Program-made: the position numbers and the translations under genes
NCBI GenBank assembly: GCA_900544445.1
Contig: UQVK01000002.1
Coordinates: forward strand, 45,265 to 109,264
Length of the DNA stretch: 64,000 nucleotides
From: an uncultured Lachnospiraceae bacterium
GTDB lineage: Bacteria > Bacillota > Clostridia > Lachnospirales > Lachnospiraceae
Reading direction: 5' to 3'
Notes under the pieces: generated by a model
Database searches by the model: none
What the model saw: only the letters and a program-made list of their open reading frames with translations
Told to the model about the DNA's origin: nothing
In this document: one piece after another, positions 18,734 to 27,576 of the stretch
How the letters are laid out: each line of letters opens with the position of its first letter
How positions within the stretch are numbered: position 1 is the stretch's first letter

Positions 18734-19237
18734 ATGAAGTATTTTGTGCATGAAAGCAGCTATGTTGATGATGATGTCATGATCGGGGAAGAAAGTAAAA
18801 TATGGCACTTCTGTCATATACAGAAGGGGGCAAGAATTGGAAAGCATTGTTCTCTTGGACAGAATGTCAATATCTCCAACAATGTAATAATTGGAGATTA
18901 TGTAAAAATTCAGAATAATGTTTCAGTATATGAAGGCGTGGAAATAGAAGATGGAGTTTTCCTTGGCCCGTCCTGTGTTTTTACTAATGATTTGACTCCA
19001 CGGGCAAAGTATCCGAAAGGACATGAAAATTTTCTTCATACGCGGGTAAGGGAGGGCGCGTCCATAGGGGCAAATGCAACTATCGTGTGTGGAAATACAA
19101 TTGGGCAGTATGCTATGGTGGCTGCGGGGGCCGTGGTGACACATGATGTTCCGGATTATGCGTTGGTAGCAGGCGTTCCAGCAAAAGTGATTGGAAGAGT
19201 AGATAAATATGGGAATATTCTTTCGAAAAATGAGTAG
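18734..19237 (+). CDS. wbpD: N-acyltransferase with left-handed beta-helix (WbpD/WlbB-like)
   Basis: 167 residues built almost entirely of hexapeptide repeats ([32 protein letters not shown]). The segment [19 protein letters not shown] is the recognisable core of WbpD/WlbB enzymes, which acetylate the 3-amino group of UDP-GlcNAc3NA from acetyl-CoA. A trimer with active sites between subunits is expected for the family. It follows its partner dehydrogenase by three bases, so the genes are translationally coupled. Confidence 0.85.
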   Translation: MKYFVHESSYVDDDVMIGEESKIWHFCHIQKGARIGKHCSLGQNVNISNNVIIGDYVKIQNNVSVYEGVEIEDGVFLGPSCVFTNDLTPRAKYPKGHENFLHTRVREGASIGANATIVCGNTIGQYAMVAAGAVVTHDVPDYALVAGVPAKVIGRVDKYGNILSKNE

Positions 19238-19260
19238 CTTCATGACTAAAGGAGAAAAGT

Positions 19261-20388
19261 ATGCTTTTTCGTGACTTACAGAAACAGTATGACAGGAACA
19301 AGGAGCAGATCGATGCGGCAATACAGGATGTACTAAATGAAGGGACGTTTATTGGCGGAAATTATGTAAAAGTTTTGGAAAACAGGTTGGCAGAGTACAC
19401 TGGAACAAAAACTTGTGTTACATGTGCCAACGGAACAGATGCATTGCTTCTGGCATTAATGTGTTGGAATATCAGACCGGGTGATGCAGTTTTTGTGCCG
19501 GACTTTACTTTTTTTTCCACAGCAGAGGTGGTTTCACTTTTGGGAGCTGTGCCTGTTTTCGTGGATGTTGATGATACCTTTAATATGGATATCGCCTCTC
19601 TTCATGAAGCAGTTGAAGCGGTAGAAAAAGAGGGAAGGTTTACTCCCAGGGCAATCATAGCAGTGGATCTCTTTGGACAACCTGCAGATTATCCCGAGAT
19701 CCGTAGAATCGCGGATGAGCATGAGTTAAAGCTTCTGGAGGATGGAGCCCAGGGCTTCGGCGGGGAAATTGATGGCAGGAAGGCCTGCAGTTTCGGAGAT
19801 ATTTCAACTACGTCCTTTTTTCCGGCAAAGCCTCTTGGATGCTATGGAGATGGCGGTGCGGTTTTTACGGACAATGAAGAATGGGCGGCACTGCTTTCCT
19901 CTCTGAAGGTTCATGGAAAGGGAAGTGGAAAATACGATAATATCCGGATTGGAATGAATTCCCGCCTGGATACGATTCAGGCAGCCATACTACTGGTTAA
20001 GCTGGAAGCATTCTGTAAATACGAACTGGAAGCGGTAAACGAAAAAGCGGAATTGTATACGAAACGACTGAAAGGACAGGTGCAGACGCCTCTGGTAAAA
20101 GAAGGCTTCCTTTCTAGCTGGGCGCAGTATTCCATACTGCTGGAGAATCAGGAACGAAGAGACGGATTAAAGCAGTATCTGGCAGAAAAAGAAATACCGT
20201 CCATGGTTTATTATCCCAAATCGCTGCATGAACAGGAAGTATATAAGAAGCAGGGGCTAAAACAGTATACTTCTCTGACGGATGCGGCTTCGATTTCTCA
20301 AAGAATTCTTTCCCTGCCAATGCATCCGTATCTGGAGAAGGATGATATTAATGCGATATGTGGCGAGATCATTCATTATCTGCGATGA
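19261..20388 (+). CDS. wbpE: DegT/DnrJ/EryC1 aminotransferase (WbpE/WlbC-like)
   Basis: 375 residues, PLP-dependent. CANGTDALLLALM is the phosphate-binding start, EDGAQGFGG holds the PLP-stacking Asp, and TSFFPAKPLGCYGDGGA carries the Schiff-base lysine. This version of the lysine motif fits WbpE/WlbC, which forms the 3-amino sugar from the 3-keto product of the dehydrogenase at 17630. Strong ribosome site AAAGGAG. It completes the four-gene set; a second aminotransferase at 31995 belongs to another sugar pathway. Confidence 0.85.
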   Translation: MLFRDLQKQYDRNKEQIDAAIQDVLNEGTFIGGNYVKVLENRLAEYTGTKTCVTCANGTDALLLALMCWNIRPGDAVFVPDFTFFSTAEVVSLLGAVPVFVDVDDTFNMDIASLHEAVEAVEKEGRFTPRAIIAVDLFGQPADYPEIRRIADEHELKLLEDGAQGFGGEIDGRKACSFGDISTTSFFPAKPLGCYGDGGAVFTDNEEWAALLSSLKVHGKGSGKYDNIRIGMNSRLDTIQAAILLVKLEAFCKYELEAVNEKAELYTKRLKGQVQTPLVKEGFLSSWAQYSILLENQERRDGLKQYLAEKEIPSMVYYPKSLHEQEVYKKQGLKQYTSLTDAASISQRILSLPMHPYLEKDDINAICGEIIHYLR

Positions 20389-20411
20389 TGGAGGAAACAG
20401 AGAGCGAAACC

Positions 20412-21659
20412 ATGAACAGCCTTTTTATCGTTACGAATGATTATCCTTACGGTCGGGGAGATTCCATTTTCGTGCTGCCGGAGCTTCCCTATTTACGGGA
20501 AAGCTTTGAAGTGACAATCATATCCACTTCCTTGGAAGAGAAAATCCAGGCGGCGTTGCTGGATGGGGTAAAATATCGCCATTTTCAGCTGGAACTGACG
20601 GCAGCAAAGAAACTGAAATATATCCTTCGCTTTTTCCTTAACAGATTTTGCCTGCAGGAACTATATGATATTATCAGAAACGGCAGAGAGCATCGTCTGG
20701 GAAGAATTTACAAATCTATAGAATTTTTTGCCTGTGCAGAAGAGTTTTATCATTTCCTGCAAGAAACAATGGATGATGAATTATCCGAGAAAAAGGGTAT
20801 TTTTCTGACATACTGGTGCAATGCCTGCAGCCTGTCCCTGCTTCTGCACAGCTTAAAATATCAGAATCTGAAGCATGCGACCAGATTGCATGGCTATGAT
20901 GTATATGAGGAGCGATATGCCTTTGGCAGACAGCCGTTTAAAAATTTCATCAATGACAGGCTGGACAAGCTGTTTTTCGTGTCCCATAACGCGCGAGAGT
21001 ATTATTTCAGAGTACACCCCCGTTTGGAAAGGGAGAAAACTTTTGTGTCCAGTCTGGGAGTGGAAAGGATGGTTCCCGGGCTTTGCCGAACTGGCGGAAG
21101 GCAGTATTTTACTCTTGTAAGCTGTTCCAGTACCATACCACTAAAACGGGTAAATCTGATCATAGAGGCTCTGTCGCTGGTCCATACAGAGATTCCTGTA
21201 AAATGGATTCATTTTGGAAATGGAACCAGCCAAAAGGAAATGATCGGACTGGCACGCGAAAAACTGTCGAATAAGGCAGGGGTATCATATGAATTCATGG
21301 GTGAAATCGATAATGAAGAAATAAAACGGTTTTACTTAAGTGAAAAGCCGGATTGCTTCATTACGACTTCAAGCACGGAGGGCAGCCCGGTATCTGTGAT
21401 GGAAGCGCTGGCCTGCGGAATTCCGGTTATAGGAACAGCAGTGGGCGATATCCCTCGCATGGTACGGCAGAACGGAGTGCTTTTGCCGGCAAATCCTCAA
21501 AAAGAAGAAGTGGCGGCTGCACTGGAAAAAATAGTAAGCGCTTCGCCTGCTGAAAAGGAGTTTATGAGCAGGCAGTCTCTGAAAATATGGGAAGAGGGAT
21601 ACGACAGGGAAAAAAATGAAAGAGAGTTTGTTCAGGAATTAAAAAAGCTGCTTTTATAA
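20412..21659 (+). CDS. GT4-family glycosyltransferase
   Basis: About 415 residues. Soluble GT-B protein with FIVTNDYPYGRGDSIF at the N-terminus and, in the donor domain, TTSSTEGSPVSVMEALACG, the E-x7-E signature, followed by GTAVGDIP. ATG 20412 gives a clean N-terminal strand; ATG 20385, overlapping the previous stop as ATGA, would add nine residues and is a real alternative. It is the last gene before a hairpin at 21680, so it likely ends the first transcription block and could add the diacetamido-uronate, though that is a guess from adjacency. Confidence 0.8.
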   Translation: MNSLFIVTNDYPYGRGDSIFVLPELPYLRESFEVTIISTSLEEKIQAALLDGVKYRHFQLELTAAKKLKYILRFFLNRFCLQELYDIIRNGREHRLGRIYKSIEFFACAEEFYHFLQETMDDELSEKKGIFLTYWCNACSLSLLLHSLKYQNLKHATRLHGYDVYEERYAFGRQPFKNFINDRLDKLFFVSHNAREYYFRVHPRLEREKTFVSSLGVERMVPGLCRTGGRQYFTLVSCSSTIPLKRVNLIIEALSLVHTEIPVKWIHFGNGTSQKEMIGLAREKLSNKAGVSYEFMGEIDNEEIKRFYLSEKPDCFITTSSTEGSPVSVMEALACGIPVIGTAVGDIPRMVRQNGVLLPANPQKEEVAAALEKIVSASPAEKEFMSRQSLKIWEEGYDREKNEREFVQELKKLLL

Positions 21660-21679
21660 GGGCAGAGCGCTATATAAAC

Positions 21680-21709
21680 GTCCCAAAGTATGAGAAATGA
21701 CTTTGGGAC
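21680..21709 (+). terminator. perfect 10-bp hairpin after the first block
   Basis: GTCCCAAAGT (21680-21689) pairs perfectly with ACTTTGGGAC (21700-21709) around a 10-base loop. The following TGTTAATTTAAAG is AT-rich but not a strict T-run, so efficiency as an intrinsic terminator is uncertain. It sits 20 bases after the stop of the GT4 gene and before an extended -10 element. Confidence 0.5.
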
Positions 21710-21729
21710 TGTTAATTTAAAGATATAGA

Positions 21730-21738
21730 TGGTATAAT
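21730..21738 (+). promoter_or_regulatory. extended -10 promoter for the second block
   Basis: TGG followed by a perfect TATAAT (21733-21738). No good -35 lies 17 bases upstream (TGTTAA at best), which suits an extended -10 promoter. It is about 45 bases before the start of the next gene and just beyond the hairpin. Confidence 0.55.
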
Positions 21739-21783
21739 AGTGTGAAAACCGAACAGGAAAAAACCAGAAAGGAACAGAAGGAA

Positions 21784-23157
21784 ATGGAAGAACTGGATTT
21801 TCTGTTTATTTATGAGCATAAGGTGCGTGAACTGGAAAATCTGTGCCTGATGAAGTACGAACTGGACCGAAGAGGATATCGGACCAGAATCGCATATATA
21901 GATGATGCCCGGAATGCTCTGGCTGTAAAACCGGTCTATCATGCGAAAGTTCTGTGTACCATGGCATGCTATAATAATCATACGCTGCAGTGGCATGCCA
22001 AGGATTTCGTCCGGTTTGATAAGGTTATAGATCTGCAGTGGGAAAACATTGTATACCCGAAGGACGAGCATCGGGAAGGAGCGTTTAAGAATTACCTGGA
22101 GATCGGGAAGGATGTTGTACGGGTTTCCTGGGGAAAGCAGAATGTTGCCCGGCTCCTGGAAGCGGCACATATGGATCCGAAGAAGGTAAAGCTGGTCGGA
22201 CATGTGGGAATGGATTTTCTGAGAAAGCCGTTGAGCAATTACTATACGTCCAGAAGAGAGCTTTTTTCCCGATATCAGATTCCGGAAGGGAAAAGAGTGA
22301 TCCTGTTTGCATCGCCCTATTATGGAGACAGCCTGGATGAGGCATACATTGAAGATATGTGTATGCGCTTCGGGGACGATTGGGTTAACTATTACAGGTT
22401 TATGTGTGATTCCCAGCACATTGTACTGGAATGGCTGGAGAAGCTGTGTCATAATGATCCTGATGTATATGTGATCTTCCGACCGCATCCCGGGCATCCA
22501 AGCAGGATGGCACAACAGATTGAAAGAGAATGTGATAATTTCAGGATTATTGGAGAAGAGTCCGTTAAACAGTGGATTATAGCCTGTGATATGGTTTATA
22601 CCGGAAACAGTTCTGTGGTTGTGGAAGCTTTTTTCGCACAGAAAATGTGTCAGCTGCTTTTCCCTCTTCCTGTTACAGAGGGCTTTGAACTGAAACTGAT
22701 ATCGGATTCGAAGAAGCTTTCCACATGGGAGGAATTTGAAAAATCCGTTTATTCCGATTCCCAGGAATTCCCGACCCCGCAGGAGAGCATCGAGGAAATC
22801 TATATGGTAGACTGGAATAAACCCAGCTACGTCAGATTCGCGGATATGTCAGAGGAAGTCCTGAAGGATGATTATTACAGACTAACCAGAGAACAGCTGA
22901 AAGGTTACCAGAACTACACGCATCTTGAACGGCTGATTAAGGCGGCTTCCCGGATTACGCCTCTTTACAGGCTGTATCTGGGACTTCTGGAATGCAAAGG
23001 ACTGAAGATCGGTTTCCTGGAAAATCAGAGAAAGCGGAGGGAGCATGTCTTTGAAATAGAGAAAGAGAATGCGCACGAGCTGACCAGTGAACAGGAAATC
23101 GCGGATATCATCGGCAGAATAAAAGCTGCCCTGGAAAATGAGGAGGATAAAAAATGA
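21784..23157 (+). CDS. putative surface-carbohydrate GT-B transferase
   Basis: About 457 residues, no membrane helices. YVIFRPHPGHPS near residue 235 and IACDMVYTGNSSVVVEAFFA later are motifs shared by the CDP-glycerol glycerophosphotransferase and sialyl/Kdo-transferase-like GT-B groups. The gene is followed, with an ATGA overlap, by a cytidylyltransferase, so a CMP-activated donor is attractive but unproven. ATG 21784 is chosen because the homologous-looking N-terminal strand ELDFLFIYEHK starts there and AAAGGA lies ten bases upstream; GTG 21742 would add a charged tail. Confidence 0.5.
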   Translation: MEELDFLFIYEHKVRELENLCLMKYELDRRGYRTRIAYIDDARNALAVKPVYHAKVLCTMACYNNHTLQWHAKDFVRFDKVIDLQWENIVYPKDEHREGAFKNYLEIGKDVVRVSWGKQNVARLLEAAHMDPKKVKLVGHVGMDFLRKPLSNYYTSRRELFSRYQIPEGKRVILFASPYYGDSLDEAYIEDMCMRFGDDWVNYYRFMCDSQHIVLEWLEKLCHNDPDVYVIFRPHPGHPSRMAQQIERECDNFRIIGEESVKQWIIACDMVYTGNSSVVVEAFFAQKMCQLLFPLPVTEGFELKLISDSKKLSTWEEFEKSVYSDSQEFPTPQESIEEIYMVDWNKPSYVRFADMSEEVLKDDYYRLTREQLKGYQNYTHLERLIKAASRITPLYRLYLGLLECKGLKIGFLENQRKRREHVFEIEKENAHELTSEQEIADIIGRIKAALENEEDKK

Positions 23158-23834
23158 GCAAAACAATTACAGCAATCGTTCCGGTAAAGGGAAACAGCAC
23201 CAGGCTGCCAAATAAAAACATACTTCCGTTTGGAAATTCCAATCTTCTGCTTCATAAGCTGGATCAGCTGAAGCAGGTGAAGGAAATTACGGATATCATC
23301 GTATCCTCGGATTCGGATGAGATGCTGGAGATGGCGGAGAAGGCGGGCGTTACGGCTATGAAGCGTCCGGAAAAGTATGCGAATGAGTCTGTACCTTTCG
23401 GCATGTTTCTGGAGTATATCTGCGGCGTGGTGCCGAACGACCATATCATGTGGGCGTGCGTTACTTCTCCGCTGGTAGAGCCTTACCTTTATGAGAAAGC
23501 GATCAGAACCTATTTTGAAAAGCTGGAGGAAGGCTATGATTCCCTGATCACCTGTTCTCCTTATCAGACCTATCTGATGGATGAGAACGGCCCACTGAAT
23601 TTCAAGATGGGACTGGAGCATAAGAATTCCGAGCAGCTTCCCATGCTGTATCATTTTACGAATGGAATCAATCTGGCTCCAAAGGATAAAATAATAGAGT
23701 GGCATTATAATTATGGACCGAAGGCATATCGTCTTCTGGTCAATAAACGGGAGGCTGCGGATATTGACGATGTATATGATTATGAGATCGCCAAGGCGCT
23801 CTATGCCATGAAGGATCCTAATCCGACCATATAA
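23154..23834 (+). CDS. CMP-sugar synthetase (acylneuraminate cytidylyltransferase family)
   Basis: 226 residues. AIVPVKGNSTRLPNKNILPF is the CTP-binding P-loop-like signature of NeuA/KdsB relatives, followed by DIIVSSDSDEML and ITDVDD-like AADIDDVYDYE near the C-terminus. It activates an acidic keto sugar or related compound with CMP. No NeuB, NeuC or KdsA homologue is present; the partner gene downstream is an aldolase of another fold, so the activated compound may be unusual. Ribosome site GAGGAGG. Confidence 0.75.
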   Translation: MSKTITAIVPVKGNSTRLPNKNILPFGNSNLLLHKLDQLKQVKEITDIIVSSDSDEMLEMAEKAGVTAMKRPEKYANESVPFGMFLEYICGVVPNDHIMWACVTSPLVEPYLYEKAIRTYFEKLEEGYDSLITCSPYQTYLMDENGPLNFKMGLEHKNSEQLPMLYHFTNGINLAPKDKIIEWHYNYGPKAYRLLVNKREAADIDDVYDYEIAKALYAMKDPNPTI

Positions 23835-23861
23835 GCGTATAAGAAAAGGAAGGATAACGAA

Positions 23862-25436
23862 ATGGGTAAAATCAGCTTGCTGGACTGTACACTCCGTGAC
23901 GGCGGATATATCAATGACTGGGATTTTGGCCGCCATACAATAAAGGATATTTTAAAAAAGCTTGTGGAAGCGGAAGTGGACTATGCAGAGGTCGGCTTTC
24001 TCCGTAACTGTGAATATGATCCGGATAAGTCTCTGTTTAACAATTGCAGTGAGCTTGCCGGAATTTTGCCGGAAAACAGGGGAAAGACTAAATTTACGGC
24101 GATGGCCCTGCATAATAAGTATGATGTCAGCAAGCTGGAGCCTTATGATGGAAAAACGATCGATGCGGTTCGTGTAACTTTCCATGACTATGATATCGAC
24201 GAAGGGCTGTCTTTTATCAGAAAAGTGAAGGAAAAAGGCTATAAGGTATTCATTAATCCCATCAATATCATGGGATATTCAGACAGCATGATTCTCCGCT
24301 TGCTGGATAAGGTTAATGAACTGCATCCCTATGCTTTTTCCATTGTGGATACGTTTGGTTCCATGATGAAGGAGGATATGCTGCGGATTTATTCCCTGAT
24401 TGAACACAATCTGGATAAGAGTATTGTGATTGGCGTTCATCTGCATGAGAACCTGGCTCTTTCATACTCCCTTGCACAGGATTTTATCAGTATGAAATCC
24501 AGCGAAAGGGAGTGCGTGATTGATGCTTCCATGCTTGGAATGGGAAGAGCTCCGGGAAATCTGTGCATGGAGCTGATCATGGATTATATGAATAAAAAAC
24601 AGGAAGGCTCCTATAATGTAAATCCGATTCTGGATGGCATCGATGATCACATAGCCAGGCTGAAACAGATTGAGCCATGGGGATACAATACAGCCTATGC
24701 CCTGTCGGCAAAGTATAATCTGCATAGAAATTACGCGGAATTTCTTTTGGATAAGGGAAGACTGCGTGCGAAGCAGATCAACCAGATTCTGGGAAGTGTC
24801 GAGGCAGAAAAGAAAACGGCGTTTGATGCAGATTATATTGAGAAGCTGTATCAGGACTTTCAGAATAACGAAGTTGACGATGCAAAGCTTCGCAGACAGC
24901 TGAAGGAAAAATGGAGTGGAAGAAAGATCCTGATCCTTGCTCCCGGAGCAAGCCTTCTGGAAGCGAAGGAAAAAATTAGTACATTTATTCAGGAAAAGAA
25001 TCCAGTTGTCATTGCGGCGAATTTTCTGCCGGAACAGTTCCCGGTGGATTATGTGTTCTGCAGTAATGCAATGCGTTTTGAGGGGCTTCGGAATCATACA
25101 CATGGAGCGGAGCTTCTGATCACTTCCAATTTATTGGATATGTGTGACGGAAGAGAGCAGTTGTTAAACTATTCGGAATTGAGTTTTGATGAAAACGGAA
25201 CCTGTGATAATAGTGTAATTATGCTGTTGAAGCTGCTTCGCGGCCTGGATATCAGCGAGGCCGCTATTGCCGGTTTTGATGGTTATAAAGAAAAAGGTGA
25301 GAATTACGTGGTTTCTTATATGGCAAGCCAGCACACAAAAGGTGAAAAAGAGAATGTCAAAATCAGAGAATATGTGAGCAAAATCAAACAGTCACTTGCA
25401 CTGACTTATCTGACCCCTTCCATGTATGAAGAATAA
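23862..25436 (+). CDS. HMGL-like aldolase fused to a Maf/DUF115-like domain
   Basis: 524 residues in two parts. Residues 1-~300 are a DRE-TIM metallolyase: LLDCTLRDGGY holds the Arg-Asp pair, and GVHLHENLALS (~191) carries the H-x-H metal ligands. Relatives such as 4-hydroxy-2-oxovalerate aldolase join or cleave a pyruvate unit and an aldehyde. Residues ~348-524 form a second domain beginning KILILAPGASLLEAKE, with VVIAANFLP and DYVFCSNAMRF, resembling the core of DUF115/Maf-type sugar transferases. With the CMP synthetase 27 bases upstream this suggests formation and handling of a keto-acid sugar. The fusion partner assignment is inference. Confidence 0.65.
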   Translation: MGKISLLDCTLRDGGYINDWDFGRHTIKDILKKLVEAEVDYAEVGFLRNCEYDPDKSLFNNCSELAGILPENRGKTKFTAMALHNKYDVSKLEPYDGKTIDAVRVTFHDYDIDEGLSFIRKVKEKGYKVFINPINIMGYSDSMILRLLDKVNELHPYAFSIVDTFGSMMKEDMLRIYSLIEHNLDKSIVIGVHLHENLALSYSLAQDFISMKSSERECVIDASMLGMGRAPGNLCMELIMDYMNKKQEGSYNVNPILDGIDDHIARLKQIEPWGYNTAYALSAKYNLHRNYAEFLLDKGRLRAKQINQILGSVEAEKKTAFDADYIEKLYQDFQNNEVDDAKLRRQLKEKWSGRKILILAPGASLLEAKEKISTFIQEKNPVVIAANFLPEQFPVDYVFCSNAMRFEGLRNHTHGAELLITSNLLDMCDGREQLLNYSELSFDENGTCDNSVIMLLKLLRGLDISEAAIAGFDGYKEKGENYVVSYMASQHTKGEKENVKIREYVSKIKQSLALTYLTPSMYEE

Positions 25437-25472
25437 AAAAGAATGTAGATTGTATAGAGGGAGATTTCAGAA

Positions 25473-26540
25473 ATGCGGAAACGGATGAATATCTATATTA
25501 CAACCGGAAAGAAAAATATAGGTTACGCTTATGTGGCGATTAAATCTCTGTTTATAAATAACCGTAGTTCTGAAGTCTTCCTTTATGTCGTTTCAGAGGA
25601 CCTTGAGGAGACGGATCTGATTCATGAAAGTTCTCTGGCAGAAGAATATGGCCATAGAATCATCCTCCTCCATTTTGATGAGGAGAAGGCGAAGAAGCAA
25701 ATACATTTAGGAAAGGATGATCACTGGGCAATCGGAACGATGTCCAGTTATTGGCTGTTTCATGATCTGTTGCCACAGGATGTAGACCGGATTATGGTTA
25801 TTGAATCGGATACCGTTGTAATAGGAGACTTATCAGATATTTATTATATGGATTTTGGAGATAATTATGTGATCTGTCCTGGGCCAGAGCATAAGCCGCG
25901 CAGACATAGAGAATTCATGGAGTCTATTGGAGGAGAATGTCTGACATTTGTGCTTTCTATGTATAATGTTCCTAAAATACGGAAGGATTTTACGCTTGAG
26001 AAAATTCTTGATGCTGATAATGAGGTCAAGCGGCATGGTGGCTATTCCCAGATGGAATTTACATTCGGCCTGCTGTTTCGTAGGCATATCGGTTATATTC
26101 CGGGAAAATTCTCCTGTATTGATGAGAATGAGCGTTATATGGAAGAGTTGGGATATGACTATATCGTGGAGTGTGAAAAAACAGCAAAGATACTACACTT
26201 TTCTTCATACAGTGATTACGGCAAGCCATGGAACCCTGTGAGCATGATGCCGGGATTTGTTATATGGTGGGAGTACGCGCAGGGAAGTCCTTACTATAAA
26301 TCCTATTTTGAACGGCAGTGGGAAATTTATGCGAAGAACAGGGAAAAGGTGAAAATGCTAGAGAAAAATATCAGCTATAGGAATATCCTGATTTGTGCGG
26401 ATCTGCTGACAATATTATTTTTTACTGTGTTTGGGATGGTTATTGGGGAATGGTATAGTGGAATTGTTGTTGCGGGTATTATAGTGGTTGCAATTATAAT
26501 TGTGGCTATTTTAAGAAAGATAACTCTTATTATTAAATAA
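25473..26540 (+). CDS. GT8-family glycosyltransferase with C-terminal membrane anchor
   Basis: 355 residues. NIYITTGKKNIGYAYVAIKSL is the GT8 N-terminal strand, and GYSQMEFTFGLL and KILHFSSYSDYGKPW match the later donor and acceptor motifs. The metal-binding D-x-D of the family reads ESDTVVIGDLSDIY here, so the first Asp is Glu. Two hydrophobic helices (ILICADLLTILFFTVFGMVI and IVVAGIIVVAIIIVAIL) at the C-terminus would tether it to the inner face of the membrane. Ribosome site AGGGAG, nine-base spacing. Confidence 0.75.
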   Translation: MRKRMNIYITTGKKNIGYAYVAIKSLFINNRSSEVFLYVVSEDLEETDLIHESSLAEEYGHRIILLHFDEEKAKKQIHLGKDDHWAIGTMSSYWLFHDLLPQDVDRIMVIESDTVVIGDLSDIYYMDFGDNYVICPGPEHKPRRHREFMESIGGECLTFVLSMYNVPKIRKDFTLEKILDADNEVKRHGGYSQMEFTFGLLFRRHIGYIPGKFSCIDENERYMEELGYDYIVECEKTAKILHFSSYSDYGKPWNPVSMMPGFVIWWEYAQGSPYYKSYFERQWEIYAKNREKVKMLEKNISYRNILICADLLTILFFTVFGMVIGEWYSGIVVAGIIVVAIIIVAILRKITLIIK

Positions 26541-26568
26541 TATAAATGTGAAAGAAAGGCAACAGTTA

Positions 26569-27513
26569 ATGAATAATAGTGCTATTCCTATGTTAAGTGT
26601 TTGTGTGGTATCTTATAATCATGAAAAGTATATAAAACAATGTATCGATAGCATTCTGTCCCAAAAAGTTAACTTCGAGATAGAGATTCTGGTAGGAAAC
26701 GACTGCTCAACAGATCGAACAGCTGAAGTATTGGAACGAGAATATAGAGGTAAAATTCAGATAATCAACAGGGAGGTTAATCTTGGACTCTGTGGGAATA
26801 TTAGGGACCTGTTACTTCGCGCAAAAGGAAAATATGTTTTTCTTTTCTCTGGTGATGATTTTTTATACTCTAAGGGTATGTTGGCAAAAGAGGTTTCGTT
26901 TTTAGAAGAGAATTTGGATTATTTCAGTGTTTCAGCAAGAAATTATAATTTCATTCAAAAAGAAAACAGATATGTGGAGAGCCGGACTAAGGGTGGCGTT
27001 TACTCCATAGAAAAATTTTTGACAGATGGAAATATTCCCTGTATTCAGGGAACTATGAGAAATATTTTTAGTGAAGATCAAGAAAACAATAAGTTCTTAA
27101 CCTGGGGCGCAAGAAACAATGAAGAAATAAAATTGTGGGTGTATGTTTTGGATAAGGGGAAAAAGTATATCTTTGACGAGTGTATGTCTGTGTATAGATC
27201 AGGGCGGGAAGGAGATGATAATTATTGTTCCAGAACCAGTTATCTGGAATTATTTTGTGATTATTATGGAGATTTGAAGATTGTGGAATCTATCTATGGA
27301 GGAAAATATAATTTTAAACCATTAAGATTGACCATCATTAATAAATACCTTCTGATCGTAGGGAAGAATATTAAAGATTCTTTTTTATTATTGAGAAAAT
27401 TAACTGCTGGAGATTTGGCAGGCTTGCTCAAATATAAGATATATTTAAAATTCCATCACTATCAAAAACCATCTAAATGGGAAAAAGAGAATTATTTACT
27501 AAAGGGAAGATGA
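26569..27513 (+). CDS. GT2-family glycosyltransferase
   Basis: About 314 residues. SVCVVSYNHEKYIKQCIDSI, ILVGNDCSTDRTAEV and VFLFSGDDF (metal-binding D-D) give the standard GT-A GT2 order. ATG 26569 has GAAAGG nine bases upstream and is preferred over GTG 26548. AT content rises from this gene onward compared with the block before it, which hints at a different origin for 26.5-35.5 kb. Confidence 0.8.
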   Translation: MNNSAIPMLSVCVVSYNHEKYIKQCIDSILSQKVNFEIEILVGNDCSTDRTAEVLEREYRGKIQIINREVNLGLCGNIRDLLLRAKGKYVFLFSGDDFLYSKGMLAKEVSFLEENLDYFSVSARNYNFIQKENRYVESRTKGGVYSIEKFLTDGNIPCIQGTMRNIFSEDQENNKFLTWGARNNEEIKLWVYVLDKGKKYIFDECMSVYRSGREGDDNYCSRTSYLELFCDYYGDLKIVESIYGGKYNFKPLRLTIINKYLLIVGKNIKDSFLLLRKLTAGDLAGLLKYKIYLKFHHYQKPSKWEKENYLLKGR

Positions 27514-27576
27514 TTCCTGCGTAAAAGTAAGGATAGATTTATACTGCGAAATGTTAAAATAAAAAGGAATATTGAA

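Noticed and set aside
23025..23936. 303-codon minus-strand open frame
   Set aside because: Covers the cytidylyltransferase on the opposite strand; no motif of its own.
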